Source: Halomonas rhizosphaerae (lineage in GTDB: Bacteria > Pseudomonadota > Gammaproteobacteria > Pseudomonadales > Halomonadaceae). Taken from it: DNA of 64,000 nucleotides. Below the pieces are notes generated by a model. That model saw only the letters and a list, made by a program, of their open reading frames with translations, searched no databases and was not told the DNA's origin. The first letter of the stretch is position 1; each line of letters begins with the position of its first letter. Below are positions 42,666 through 51,355 of the stretch, piece by piece. The stretch spans positions 124,001 to 188,000 of the forward strand of contig NZ_JASCQP010000007.1 in assembly GCF_030010555.1 (NCBI RefSeq), given 5' to 3'. The translations under genes were made by a program, and so were the position numbers.

Positions 42666-45395
42666 ATGCAACAGGCCCGAACCACCTGCCCCTACTGTGG
42701 CGTCGGCTGTGGCGTTCTGGCCCAGGTGGACGACGAGCAGATGATCCACGTGGAGGGCGATGCCCAGCACCCGGCCAACTACGGACGCCTGTGCGTGAAG
42801 GGCTCTGCACTGCACGAGACGCTGGGAGGGCACGGCCGGCTGACCCGACCTCGGGTCGACGGCGCAGAGGTCGACTGGGACACCGCGCTGGAGAGCGTGG
42901 CCACTCGCCTGGCGGCCATCCGCGAGGCGCAGGGGGCGTCGGCGATCGGTGCCTATCTCTCCGGGCAGCTGCTCACCGAGGACTACTACGTCGCCAACAA
43001 GCTGTTCAAGGGCTTCGTCGGCACGCCGCATCTCGACACCAACTCGCGGCTGTGCATGGCCTCGGCGGTGACCGCCCACAAGCGCGCCTTCGGCGCCGAC
43101 GCCGTGCCGTGCTGCTACGAGGACCTGGATGAGGCCGAACTGGTGGTGCTGGTGGGGTCCAACCTGGCCTGGAACCACCCGGTGCTCTACCAGCGCCTCA
43201 AGGCCGCCAAGACCCGCAACCCGCTGCTGCGCGTGGTGGTGGTCGACCCCCGCGTCACCGATAGCTGCGAGATCGCCGACCTCTACCTGGGCCTGGCGCC
43301 GGGGAGCGACGGCCGGCTATTCACCGGCCTGCTGGCCCGGATGGCCGACACCGGCAGGCTCGACCGGGTCTATCTCGACCGCCACGCCGCCGGCCTCGAG
43401 GAGGCGCTGGCCGCGGCGCAGGAGGAGGACACCACGGTGGAGGGAATCGCCGCCGACTGTGACCTCGACCCGGAACGGCTGGAGACCTTCTACTACTGGT
43501 TCACCACCCAACTGCATGTGGTGACGCTCTTCTCCCAGGGCATCAACCAATCCTCCAGCGGCACCGACAAGGGCAATGCCATCATCAACTGCCACCTGGC
43601 GGGCGGCAAGATCGGCCTGCCCGGCGCCGGGCCCTTCTCGATCACCGGCCAGCCCAACGCCATGGGGGGGCGCGAGGTGGGCGGGCTGGCCAACCAGCTC
43701 GCCGCCCACATGGACTACGACACGCCCGGCGCCATCGACCGTGTCACGCGTTTCTGGACCACGCCGGGCCTGGTGCCGACCCTGCCCGAGGGGCCCGGCC
43801 ACAAGGCGGTGGCGCTCTTCGAGGCCATCGAGCGTGGCGAGGTGCAGGCGGTGTGGATCATGGGCACCAACCCGGCGGTGAGCCTGCCCGATGCCAATCG
43901 CGTGCGCCGCGCCCTCGAGCGCTGCCCGCTGGTGATCGTTTCCGAATGCGCGGCCGCCACCGACCTGCTGCCCTACGCCGATATCGTGCTGCCGGCCTCC
44001 GGCTGGTCCGAGAAGGATGGCACCGTGACCAACTCCGAGCGCTGCATCTCGCGCCAGCGCGGCCTCCTGCCGCCGCCGGGAGAGGCACGCCACGACTGGT
44101 GGATCCTGATCGAGGTGGCCAGGCGCCTGGGGTTCGGCGAGGCCTTTGCCTACGCCCATCCCGCCGAGATCTTCGACGAGCACGCGTGTCTTTCGGGTTT
44201 CGAAAACGATGGGAGCCGGCTGTTCGATATCTCCGCCCTGGCCGGCCTCGACCGTGCCGCCTATGACGCCCTGGCCCCCATCCAGTGGCCGGTGACGACC
44301 GACGCTCCCCATGGTACCGCCCGACTGTTCGAGGCGGGTCGCTTCGCCACCCCGGATGGGCGAGCCAGGCTGGTGCCGGTGCGGCCACGCGGCCCCGCGC
44401 AGACCCTCGATCCGGCACGTCCGCTGCGCCTCAATACCGGCCGGGTGCGCGACCAGTGGCACACCATGACGCGCACCGGCCGCGCCCCGCGGCTGATGAA
44501 TCACCGCGCCGAGCCCTTCATCGAGGTGCACCCGGACGATGCCGCCTCCTATGGCATCGGGGACCAGCAGCTGGCGCGGCTCGTCGGCGCCGGCGGCGAC
44601 TATGTCGGCCGGGTACGCCTCTCCCGGGCCCAGCGCCGCGGCGAGCTCTTCGTGCCCATTCACTGGACCGACCAGTTCAGCGGCCGGGCGCGCATGGGCG
44701 CCCTGCTCGAGCCACACGCCGACCCGCTGTCGGGCCAGCCGGAATCCAAGCACGGCGCCGTGTCCCTCGCGCCCCTGGGCTGTACCTGGGAAGCGACCCT
44801 GCTGGTTGCCGATGACCTGGCCGTCGAGCCGAGCTGGTGTGGGGAGGTCGACTACTGGGCGCGCATCCCCCTGGCCCGGGCGCAGCGCTGGCAGCTGGCC
44901 GGCGGCGCGGCGAGCGACTGGCTGGCCTGGGCCGCCCGGCGGCTGGGGGTGGCGGCGTCGCTGTGGTGTGACGACCCGGCCCAGGGCCGTCTGCGGGCGG
45001 CGGGCCTCGAGGAGGGGCGTCTGCGCTGGTGGCTGATGGTGGGGCCGCCGGCCGAGCTGCCCGGCCTGGCCTGGCTCGATGCGCGCTTTACCGAGGCGGC
45101 GAGCGGCGAGGCGCTGTCCACCGGGCAGAGGCGTCGGCTGCTGGCCGGCTGCGATGACGGGGCCGGCGACAGCGGGCCATTGGTCTGCAGCTGTCATCAG
45201 GTGGGGCAGGGGACCATCGTCGCCGCCATCCGCGAGGGGGAGACCAGCGTCGAGGCGCTGGGCGCCCGTCTCGCCTGCGGCACCCAGTGCGGCAGCTGCA
45301 TTCCCGAACTCAAGTCCCTGATCGAAGAACGTGCCGAAGAGGAGGGGAGCCATGCGCGCGTCAAGCCGCAACCCGACGCCATCGATGTCGCTTGA
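42666..45395 (+). CDS. nasA: Assimilatory nitrate reductase catalytic subunit
   Basis: A 909-residue bis-MGD molybdoenzyme reducing nitrate to nitrite in the cytoplasm. The N-terminal [4Fe-4S] motif has Cys8, Cys11, Cys15 and Cys43 (TTCPYCGVGCGVL, GRLCVKG). Molybdopterin segments include SRLCMASAVTAHKRAFGAD, GINQSSSGTDKGNAIINCHLAGGKIG and NTGRVRDQWHTMTRTGRAPRL. A BFD-like [2Fe-2S] domain closes the protein (LVCSCHQVGQGT from Cys841, CGTQCGSC near 879), as in Klebsiella NasA. No Tat signal is present, which marks the assimilatory type. It is divergent from nasTS and overlaps the methyltransferase gene by 44 bases. Confidence 0.95.
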   Translation: MQQARTTCPYCGVGCGVLAQVDDEQMIHVEGDAQHPANYGRLCVKGSALHETLGGHGRLTRPRVDGAEVDWDTALESVATRLAAIREAQGASAIGAYLSGQLLTEDYYVANKLFKGFVGTPHLDTNSRLCMASAVTAHKRAFGADAVPCCYEDLDEAELVVLVGSNLAWNHPVLYQRLKAAKTRNPLLRVVVVDPRVTDSCEIADLYLGLAPGSDGRLFTGLLARMADTGRLDRVYLDRHAAGLEEALAAAQEEDTTVEGIAADCDLDPERLETFYYWFTTQLHVVTLFSQGINQSSSGTDKGNAIINCHLAGGKIGLPGAGPFSITGQPNAMGGREVGGLANQLAAHMDYDTPGAIDRVTRFWTTPGLVPTLPEGPGHKAVALFEAIERGEVQAVWIMGTNPAVSLPDANRVRRALERCPLVIVSECAAATDLLPYADIVLPASGWSEKDGTVTNSERCISRQRGLLPPPGEARHDWWILIEVARRLGFGEAFAYAHPAEIFDEHACLSGFENDGSRLFDISALAGLDRAAYDALAPIQWPVTTDAPHGTARLFEAGRFATPDGRARLVPVRPRGPAQTLDPARPLRLNTGRVRDQWHTMTRTGRAPRLMNHRAEPFIEVHPDDAASYGIGDQQLARLVGAGGDYVGRVRLSRAQRRGELFVPIHWTDQFSGRARMGALLEPHADPLSGQPESKHGAVSLAPLGCTWEATLLVADDLAVEPSWCGEVDYWARIPLARAQRWQLAGGAASDWLAWAARRLGVAASLWCDDPAQGRLRAAGLEEGRLRWWLMVGPPAELPGLAWLDARFTEAASGEALSTGQRRRLLAGCDDGAGDSGPLVCSCHQVGQGTIVAAIREGETSVEALGARLACGTQCGSCIPELKSLIEERAEEEGSHARVKPQPDAIDVA

Positions 45396-46296
45396 GCCGG
45401 CAACCAGGGCGTGCATGCCGCTGGCGCGTCTCGCCCAGGGGACTGGCCGCCGGCTCGCCGAGCGGTTCGGCAGCGCTGCGCGTCGCGTGGACGGGCCGCG
45501 GGAAGGCGATTGCCCTAGCGGAACCGTCTATCTGGTGGGCGCCGGCAGCGGGGCGGCCGACCTGTTGACGCTGCGCGCCGCCCGGCTGCTGGGCCAGGCC
45601 GATGCCGTGGTCTACGACCGCCTGGTCGGGGATGAGGTGCTGGCACTGATTCCCGCCGGACGGGAGCGCCACGACGTGGGCAAGGCCCGCGGCCACCATA
45701 GCGTCCCCCAGGCCGAGATCGGCGAGCTATTGGTCAGGCTGGCACGTCAGGGCAAGTCGGTGGTGCGCCTCAAGGGCGGGGACCCCGGCGTGTTCGGGCG
45801 CATGGGGGAGGAACTCGCCGCCCTGGGTGAGGCCGGCATCCCGGCCGAGGTCGTGCCCGGCATCACCGCCGCCTCGGCGGCCTGTGCCGCCATGGGCATC
45901 CCGCTCACCGATCGCGCCCATGCCCAGCAGTTGCGTTTCGTCACGGCCCAGCACTGCCGGGAAGACGGCGAGCCCGACTGGGCCTCGCTGGCCTGCCGGG
46001 ACGAGACCCTGGTGTTCTATATGGGACTTAGCAAGGTGTCGGCGATCTGTGAGGGGCTGCGTGGGGCGGGACTTCCCGACGACTGGCCGGTGATGCTGGT
46101 GGCCAATGCCAGCCTGGCCGACCAGCGCTTTCTGATCGGTGAGCTCGCCGACATGCCGGCCAGGCTTGCCGCCGAACCGCTGCCCTCGCCCTGCCTGATC
46201 GTGGTGGGCAGCGTGGTGCGGATGGTGGCCTCCACACCAGCAGGACATTCAGGGCAGCGTGACAGGGCGTCAAGGCACGAGACAGTAGGCAGTTGA
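45352..46296 (+). CDS. cobA: Uroporphyrinogen-III C-methyltransferase (sirohaem synthesis)
   Basis: A 314-residue SUMT that adds two methyl groups to uroporphyrinogen III, producing precorrin-2 for the sirohaem cofactor of NirB. VVRLKGGDPGVFGRMGEELAAL, VVPGITAASAACAAMGIPLTDR and VFYMGLSKV are typical. The first glycine-rich motif, normally GAGPGD, is GAGSGAADLLT here, an unusual change. About 60 N-terminal residues precede the fold and the C-terminal 25 are low-complexity. The ATG at MRASSRN has an AGGAGGGGAG site and overlaps nasA by 44 bases, so the two are cotranscribed. A single-domain enzyme; the oxidase/chelatase half of CysG is not encoded here. Confidence 0.9.
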   Translation: MRASSRNPTPSMSLEPATRACMPLARLAQGTGRRLAERFGSAARRVDGPREGDCPSGTVYLVGAGSGAADLLTLRAARLLGQADAVVYDRLVGDEVLALIPAGRERHDVGKARGHHSVPQAEIGELLVRLARQGKSVVRLKGGDPGVFGRMGEELAALGEAGIPAEVVPGITAASAACAAMGIPLTDRAHAQQLRFVTAQHCREDGEPDWASLACRDETLVFYMGLSKVSAICEGLRGAGLPDDWPVMLVANASLADQRFLIGELADMPARLAAEPLPSPCLIVVGSVVRMVASTPAGHSGQRDRASRHETVGS

Positions 46297-46316
46297 TGCA
46301 TGCCTGGCCGGGCGGA

Positions 46317-48356
46317 TCATGCGCTGAGTACGTCATTGCGGCCTCGCGCCTTGGCTTCATAGCTTGCCGCATCGGCGCGGTTGACCACGTCATCGATGGC
46401 CTGGTCCGCCCGCTGGAAGTCGCTGACGCCGATGCTGACCGTCACCCGCCAGGTTCGGCCGTGCTGTTCCAGGCCAAGGTCCATGATTCGCGCCCGCAGC
46501 GATTCGGCGATATGCATGGCCCGGGTCAGCTCGCAGCCCGGCAGCAGCATGGCGAACTCATCGCCGCCCTGGCGAGCGGCATGGTCACTGCTGCGGGTCT
46601 CCGCGCCCATCGCGGCGGCTACCTGCTGGAGCATCGCGTCGCCCAGGGCGTGACCGCCCTCGTCGTTGATGCGCTTGAAATGGTCCAGGTCGAACAGCAG
46701 CACGGCCGAGGGGGTACCGACCTTCTGCCACTCGGTGAAGGCCTCCTCCAGCCGGCGCTCGAAGCCGCGGCGGTTGAGCAGCCCGGTCAGCGGATCATGC
46801 TCCGCTTCCCAGCGGCGCAGGGCATCCTCGTGCTGGCGCTGGGTGATATCGCGCACGGCCCCCACCAGGCCGATGAACTCGCCGTCCACGCTAATCGCGT
46901 TGGTGTGCACGTCCAGCCAGATCGGCTCCTCGTTCTCGCCGCAGTAGCGGAATTGGCGATCGAAATCCTGATGGTGGTGGAGGCAGGCCTGCCAGGCCTC
47001 TACCACCGGGGCGCGGTCCTCCTCGTGAATGTGCCGGGCCCAGGTCGCAAGTCGGATCGGCGGTGTGATGCCCAGCAACCGCTTCAACGCCTGGTTGACG
47101 AAGGTCAGCTGGCCAAGGGTGTCGGTGACGAACATGCCCTGGGGCGAGGCGGCGAGGATGCCCTTCAGGAGGGCCCGGCGCTGCTGCAGGTCTTCCAGCG
47201 TTTCCAGCCGTTGCTGCTCCACCTCGTTGAAGACATCGATGACACGGCGAAGCTCCGTCATCCGGGTGGGAATCTCCAGCACGCGTCTGCGCCCGAGGCT
47301 CAGTTCCTTGATCTGCTTTGCCAGACGCGTCAGCGGTCGCAGGGCCAGCCAGATCAGCGCGCCCATCATCGGCAGCAGCAGGCCCAGGGCCCACCAGGCC
47401 TGGCGGGTGATGCGTTCCATCACGTTGGTCAGCGGGGCATACACCTGGTCGAGGGGCAGGTAGACACCCACCACCCAGTCGGCGGGCCAGATCTGCCGAT
47501 AGGCCTTGAGAGCCTCGCCGCCCTGGCGTAGCTCCCCGCGAGCCTCGCCCTCCCAGCCCAGCAGGGCATGCTCGAGGCGGGGATCGCCCTCCGCCTCGGT
47601 GATGTCCGTCATGTCATGGCGTTGCTCGGGGTGGTAGAGCAGCCGGCCCGATGCCGTGGCCACCACCACATGGCCGGCCTCGCCGAGTCGCAGCCGATCG
47701 AATCCCTCGAACAACTCGCTGCCGTCGACTTCCACCAGCCCGCCCAGAAAGCCGGCGTAGCGTCCTTGCGCGTCTCGACGCGGCACCAGCATCATGACCA
47801 TCGGCTGGCCGGAGAGCGCACCGATGAAGGGCTCGCTGACATGGGGGCGCTGCACGGCTTGCATGAAACGTGCGTAGGCCCGGTCGTTGACGTCCTTGCC
47901 GGCCCGGCCCGGCACTCTGGGCCAGTCATCGACGACCGCGTTCTCGGCATCCACGACCACCAGGCCATCGAACAGGGTGAGCAGGGCCTCATGGCGTCCC
48001 GTTGCCAGGGTGCCTGGTGAGGCCTCGGGCAGCGTGCCGGCCAGGCGTTCGAGTGCCTCGAGGCGCTGGTCGACCTGGTGGGTAATGGCATTGCGGATGA
48101 GGTCGGCCTCATAGCGCAGGTGGACCCGGTTGGTCTCCTCGACCAGCAGGGTGCCGGACTGCCAGCCGAAGCTCAGCAGGAGCAGCGACAGCAGGAACCA
48201 CACCACCGCGACGCCCAGCAGCAGGCGGCCGCGCAGAGAGAGGAGATGTCGCCGCAGGGCGGCTGTCAGAGGCTTGACGATCTTCAGGCTTATACCGCTA
48301 ATGTTTTTGTCGCCATCTCTGTAATGACGAGGCCATACGTTTGTATTAGCGAGCAT
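46317..48356 (-). CDS. Membrane diguanylate cyclase with periplasmic Cache-like, PAS and GGDEF domains
   Basis: A 679-residue protein. A transmembrane helix lies near residues 43-63 (LLLGVAVVWFLLSLLLLSF). It is followed by a periplasmic sensor of about 250 residues resembling Cache domains (VVVDAENAVVDDWPRVPGRAG, HVVVATASGRLLYHP) and a second helix near 320-340. A HAMP-like linker, a PAS domain (GILAASPQGMFVTDTLGQLTFVNQALKRLLG) and a GGDEF domain (DPLTGLLNRRGFERRL, RQGGDEFAMLLPG) complete it. The intact GGDEF predicts c-di-GMP synthesis; no EAL domain follows. The start is uncertain: the chosen ATG has a poor ribosome binding site and the first 20 codons are A+T-rich. Convergent with cobA. 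Confidence 0.87.
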   Translation of the reverse strand: MLANTNVWPRHYRDGDKNISGISLKIVKPLTAALRRHLLSLRGRLLLGVAVVWFLLSLLLLSFGWQSGTLLVEETNRVHLRYEADLIRNAITHQVDQRLEALERLAGTLPEASPGTLATGRHEALLTLFDGLVVVDAENAVVDDWPRVPGRAGKDVNDRAYARFMQAVQRPHVSEPFIGALSGQPMVMMLVPRRDAQGRYAGFLGGLVEVDGSELFEGFDRLRLGEAGHVVVATASGRLLYHPEQRHDMTDITEAEGDPRLEHALLGWEGEARGELRQGGEALKAYRQIWPADWVVGVYLPLDQVYAPLTNVMERITRQAWWALGLLLPMMGALIWLALRPLTRLAKQIKELSLGRRRVLEIPTRMTELRRVIDVFNEVEQQRLETLEDLQQRRALLKGILAASPQGMFVTDTLGQLTFVNQALKRLLGITPPIRLATWARHIHEEDRAPVVEAWQACLHHHQDFDRQFRYCGENEEPIWLDVHTNAISVDGEFIGLVGAVRDITQRQHEDALRRWEAEHDPLTGLLNRRGFERRLEEAFTEWQKVGTPSAVLLFDLDHFKRINDEGGHALGDAMLQQVAAAMGAETRSSDHAARQGGDEFAMLLPGCELTRAMHIAESLRARIMDLGLEQHGRTWRVTVSIGVSDFQRADQAIDDVVNRADAASYEAKARGRNDVLSA

Positions 48357-48418
48357 GATGCCAGCCCAGGAGGCAGGCTCCAATACCCGTTGCCTTTCGC
48401 CGTCGTTCCTTCCGGCTC

Positions 48419-48697
48419 TCAACGCTTCAGGTCATCCAGGAGCCGGGTGATATCCAGCAGCGTCTCGCCCTGACCCAGGAATAGAGGCACGGCAGGCGGG
48501 GCTTGTCAGTGGACGGGCGATGTTTGCGTGAGGCGCATTCGCTGGCCACCTGCAGGCCGGTGGCCACCCGGTTCACCCGCTGTCTGCCCGAGCAGGGTCA
48601 CGACGAAGTGGTGCAGATGCCGCCGCCACTGGCAGGAGTCCTCCGCCTCCAGGCACTCGAGGGTAGGTAGCCTTTGCCAGCAGGCCGGGCGGCTCAT
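48419..48697 (-). pseudogene. Possible gene remnant with an in-frame stop
   Basis: A 63-codon frame (48506-48697) ends in a stop. The same frame continues after that stop with a coding-like segment (VPLFLGQGETLLDITRLLDDLKR) to a second stop at 48419-48421. The joined product would be 92 residues with an amphipathic end resembling a real protein C-terminus. No family is recognised and no ribosome binding site is clear. It may be a decayed short gene or chance; this otherwise gene-free stretch lies between the cyclase and the sigma54 activator. Confidence 0.25.
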
Positions 48698-48724
48698 CCC
48701 GGGCGGTGCGTGTCAAACGCCTCA

Positions 48725-50152
48725 TCATCGTGTGATGCTCAATCCGTGTTGCTTGAGTTTCCTCACGACACTGGGCTGGCTGATGTTGAGCCGCTCGGCG
48801 ATGGCATACGTCGAGGAGAGCGTCATGCAGAGCTCAGCCAGGATGCCGTGCTCGAAGCGGTTTAAGGCGTCCTTCAGGCCCTCTTCCTCGCGCAAGGGGG
48901 ATGGCCGAGCCGGTTCCGCGCGGTCTTCAACGGGCGCGGCTTCCTGTTGCCTTGCTGCAAGGAGTCCGGGCGAGGCTGATCCCTTGGCATCGATGACATC
49001 ATCGCTGGACAGCCAGGCCCGCTCCAGCCAGTTCTCCAGCTCCCGCACGTTGCCAGGCCAGTCCTGGCTCATCAACGACTGCCAGCTGCTGCGAGCGAGA
49101 AGTTTCTCCTTGCCATAGCGGCGATTGAGCCGCTTCAGCTGGCGCTCTACCAGGCCGGGAATATCCTCGCGGCGCTCACGCAGTGGCGGGAGGGTGACCG
49201 GAATAACGTTCAGCCGGTAGTAAAGGTCCAGGCGAAACGACCCTTCTTCCACCCGTCGGCTGAGGTCCTGGTTGGTGGCGACCACCAGGCGGAAGTCGAC
49301 GCGGCGGGACTGGTTGTCGCCCAGACGAGAAATGCGCCCATCCTGGATGGCCTTCAACAGCTTCGTCTGCACCCCCAGGGGGAGCTCGCCGATCTCGTCG
49401 AGAAAGAGGGTGCCGCCCGCGGCCTGCTCGATCAGCCCGATGCGTCCGCCGGGAGCGGCCCCGCTGAAGGCCCCGGCACGGTAGCCGAACATCTCCGCCT
49501 CGAACAGGCTTTCGGGTATGGCGGCGCAGTTGACGTCGACGAAGGGGCCATCGCAGCGCGAGCCCCAGCGGTGCAGCTGGCGGGCAAAGGCCGTCTTGCC
49601 GACGCCGGACTCACCGAGCATCATCACGGTCGCGTCCGTGGGAGCCACCCGGCGTAGCAGCAGTGCCACCTCCCGCATCAGCGGGCTTTTCACCTCCAGT
49701 TCATCGAGCACTTCCTCCAGCGCTGTCTCATCACCCTCCAGTGCCTGGCTGCGCTTCAGGTGGTCGCTGAAGCGCTTTTGGAGCAGCGCGTATTCCTGCT
49801 GCAGCAGCTGAAGGTCGGTGAGGTCCATGGAGCGGCTGACCACGGCGACCAGCTTCCCGTCTTCGAAGACCGGATGGGCCTGAGCAATCACCCGGCGTCC
49901 GGTACCGGTACGCTGAACAAGTTGTGCCGGTTGACCAGTGCGGATCACTTCCATGCTGATCGACGGGTTCAACACCCCGTCGGCTTCGAGCCGCTGCACG
50001 GTGCTGGCCCGGAGCTCTTCGCAGGAGATGCCGTAGACCGCGGCGGCACTGGGGCTCACATAGCGCACCTTCCCGTCGGCATCGACCACGAAGAAGTGGT
50101 CATGTGCGGTGTCGACGATGGTTCTGAGGATGAGGGTATCGATGGTGCCCAT
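48725..50152 (-). CDS. PAS-containing sigma54-dependent activator of the guanidino/arginine operon
   Basis: A 475-residue enhancer-binding protein. A PAS domain lies near 8-115 (IVDTAHDHFFVVDADGKVRYVSPSAAAVYG) and a short coiled coil follows. The AAA+ domain has Walker A GESGVGK at 180-186, Walker B LFLDEI at 249-254 and arginine finger region NVIPVTLPPLRERREDIP. A Fis-type helix-turn-helix ends the protein (TYAIAERLNISQPSVVRKLKQHG). The sigma54-contact loop is GAFSGA (227-232) instead of GAFTGA. No receiver domain is present, so a small molecule or metabolite bound to PAS probably controls it. Divergent from the guanidinobutyrase operon, with three matching 18-bp sites and a -24/-12 promoter between. 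Confidence 0.88.
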   Translation of the reverse strand: MGTIDTLILRTIVDTAHDHFFVVDADGKVRYVSPSAAAVYGISCEELRASTVQRLEADGVLNPSISMEVIRTGQPAQLVQRTGTGRRVIAQAHPVFEDGKLVAVVSRSMDLTDLQLLQQEYALLQKRFSDHLKRSQALEGDETALEEVLDELEVKSPLMREVALLLRRVAPTDATVMMLGESGVGKTAFARQLHRWGSRCDGPFVDVNCAAIPESLFEAEMFGYRAGAFSGAAPGGRIGLIEQAAGGTLFLDEIGELPLGVQTKLLKAIQDGRISRLGDNQSRRVDFRLVVATNQDLSRRVEEGSFRLDLYYRLNVIPVTLPPLRERREDIPGLVERQLKRLNRRYGKEKLLARSSWQSLMSQDWPGNVRELENWLERAWLSSDDVIDAKGSASPGLLAARQQEAAPVEDRAEPARPSPLREEEGLKDALNRFEHGILAELCMTLSSTYAIAERLNISQPSVVRKLKQHGLSITR

Positions 50153-50164
50153 ATGCCCGGCCTT

Positions 50165-50234
50165 TGATTCATGAATGCATCAATGATTCATTATCGCATC
50201 ATTGTCGGGCCGGAAGTGATCCACTTTTGAATCA
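50165..50234. promoter_or_regulatory. Three 18-bp activator sites (TGATTCATN5CATCA)
   Basis: Two tandem copies, TGATTCAT-GAATG-CATCA at 50165-50182 and TGATTCAT-TATCG-CATCA at 50184-50201, are followed by an inverted third, TGATTCAA-AAGTG-GATCA, read on the minus strand at 50217-50234. Each is an imperfect palindrome bounded by TGAT and ATCA. They lie 40-92 bases upstream of the -24 element, the expected place for enhancer-binding protein sites. The divergent activator gene may also be autoregulated. Confidence 0.7.
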
Positions 50235-50263
50235 AGATCCCCCTATAGGCCCCAAAACGGGTT

Positions 50264-50279
50264 TGGCATGGTTCCTGCA
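50264..50279 (+). promoter_or_regulatory. Sigma54 promoter of the guanidinobutyrase operon
   Basis: TGGCAT-GGTTC-CTGCA retains GG and GC 12 bases apart and differs from the consensus only at the last base of the -24 box and one base of the -12 box. It lies about 60 bases before the first gene and downstream of the three activator sites. Confidence 0.78.
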
Positions 50280-50339
50280 AAACAGCATGCAGAGCGCTTG
50301 GCGCTTTCATCACTGACCAGGAAACCAGAGGACGTCCGC

Positions 50340-51290
50340 ATGAGTGAGTTCAATCAGCCCCTGGGTGGTAACGAGATGCCGCGATTTGGCGGGCCTGCCA
50401 CCATGATGCGCCTGCCGACCCAGCAGAGCGCCGAGGGCCTGGATGCCGCCTTCATCGGTATTCCGATGGACATCGGCACCTCCAACCGCCCGGGTACCCG
50501 CCTGGGCCCTCGCCAGATTCGTGATGAGTCGCGGATGCTGCGTCCCTACAACATGGCGACTCGGGCGGCACCCTTCGATAGCCTCCAGGTCGCGGATATC
50601 GGCGATGTGCCGATCAACACCTTCAACCTCCCCAAGAACCTGGACATCATCTCCGGCTTCTATGACCGGGTGCTGGCCCACGGCTGTGCCCCTCTGACGC
50701 TGGGTGGCGATCACACCCTGACCTGGCCGGTGCTGCGCGCCATCGCGAAGAAGCACGGCCCGGTCGGCCTGATCCACGTCGATGCCCATGCCGACATCAA
50801 CGACCACATGTTCGGCGAGGAGGTGGCCCATGGCTGCCCGTTCCGCCGCGCCCAGGAAGAGGGCCTGCTGGATAGCCAGCGTGTGATCCAGATCGGCCTG
50901 CGGGGTACCGGCTATGCCGCGGAAGACTTCGACTGGTGCCGCGAGCAGGGCTTTCGGGTCGTGCAGGCCGAGGAGTGCTGGTACAGGTCGCTCGCGCCGC
51001 TGATGGCAGAGGTGCGAGAGCAGATGGGCGATGGGCCGGTCTACATCTCCTTCGATATCGATGCCCTCGATCCCTCCGTCGCGCCGGGTACCGGCACCGT
51101 CGAGATGGGCGGCCTGACCGCTCAGCAGGGGCTGGAGATCGTGCGCGGCGCGGCGGGGCTCAACGTGGTGGGTGGCGACCTGGTCGAGGTGGCACCGCCC
51201 TATGACCCGAGCGGCAATACCGCACTGATGGGCGCCACGCTCCTGTACGAGATGCTCTGTGTGCTGCCGGGCGTCAAGCGCCGCGATTGA
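50340..51290 (+). CDS. gbuA: Agmatinase/ureohydrolase family enzyme, probable guanidinobutyrase
   Basis: A 316-residue ureohydrolase with all manganese ligands: GGDHTLTWPV, DAHADIND and SFDIDALDP. N-terminal MPRFGGPATMMRLP resembles Pseudomonas guanidinobutyrase and guanidinopropionase (GbuA, GpuA) rather than SpeB. Neighbouring decarboxylase and aldehyde dehydrogenase genes fit the arginine transaminase route, whose last step is 4-guanidinobutyrate to 4-aminobutyrate plus urea, so I favour GbuA. Guanidinopropionase or agmatinase cannot be excluded by sequence alone. The ATG is chosen at MSEFNQP; the upstream frame overlaps the -24/-12 promoter. Confidence 0.8.
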   Translation: MSEFNQPLGGNEMPRFGGPATMMRLPTQQSAEGLDAAFIGIPMDIGTSNRPGTRLGPRQIRDESRMLRPYNMATRAAPFDSLQVADIGDVPINTFNLPKNLDIISGFYDRVLAHGCAPLTLGGDHTLTWPVLRAIAKKHGPVGLIHVDAHADINDHMFGEEVAHGCPFRRAQEEGLLDSQRVIQIGLRGTGYAAEDFDWCREQGFRVVQAEECWYRSLAPLMAEVREQMGDGPVYISFDIDALDPSVAPGTGTVEMGGLTAQQGLEIVRGAAGLNVVGGDLVEVAPPYDPSGNTALMGATLLYEMLCVLPGVKRRD

Positions 51291-51355
51291 AGCCTCCGGC
51301 CTGGGGTCAGGCCGACCATAGATTCAGACAATGACAACTTAAGCTGAGGTACTCC

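Noticed and set aside
50280..50339. Guanidine riboswitch before the ureohydrolase gene
   Set aside because: The leader after the predicted sigma54 start is only about 50 bases, with no ACGR or paired-hairpin pattern of guanidine riboswitches.
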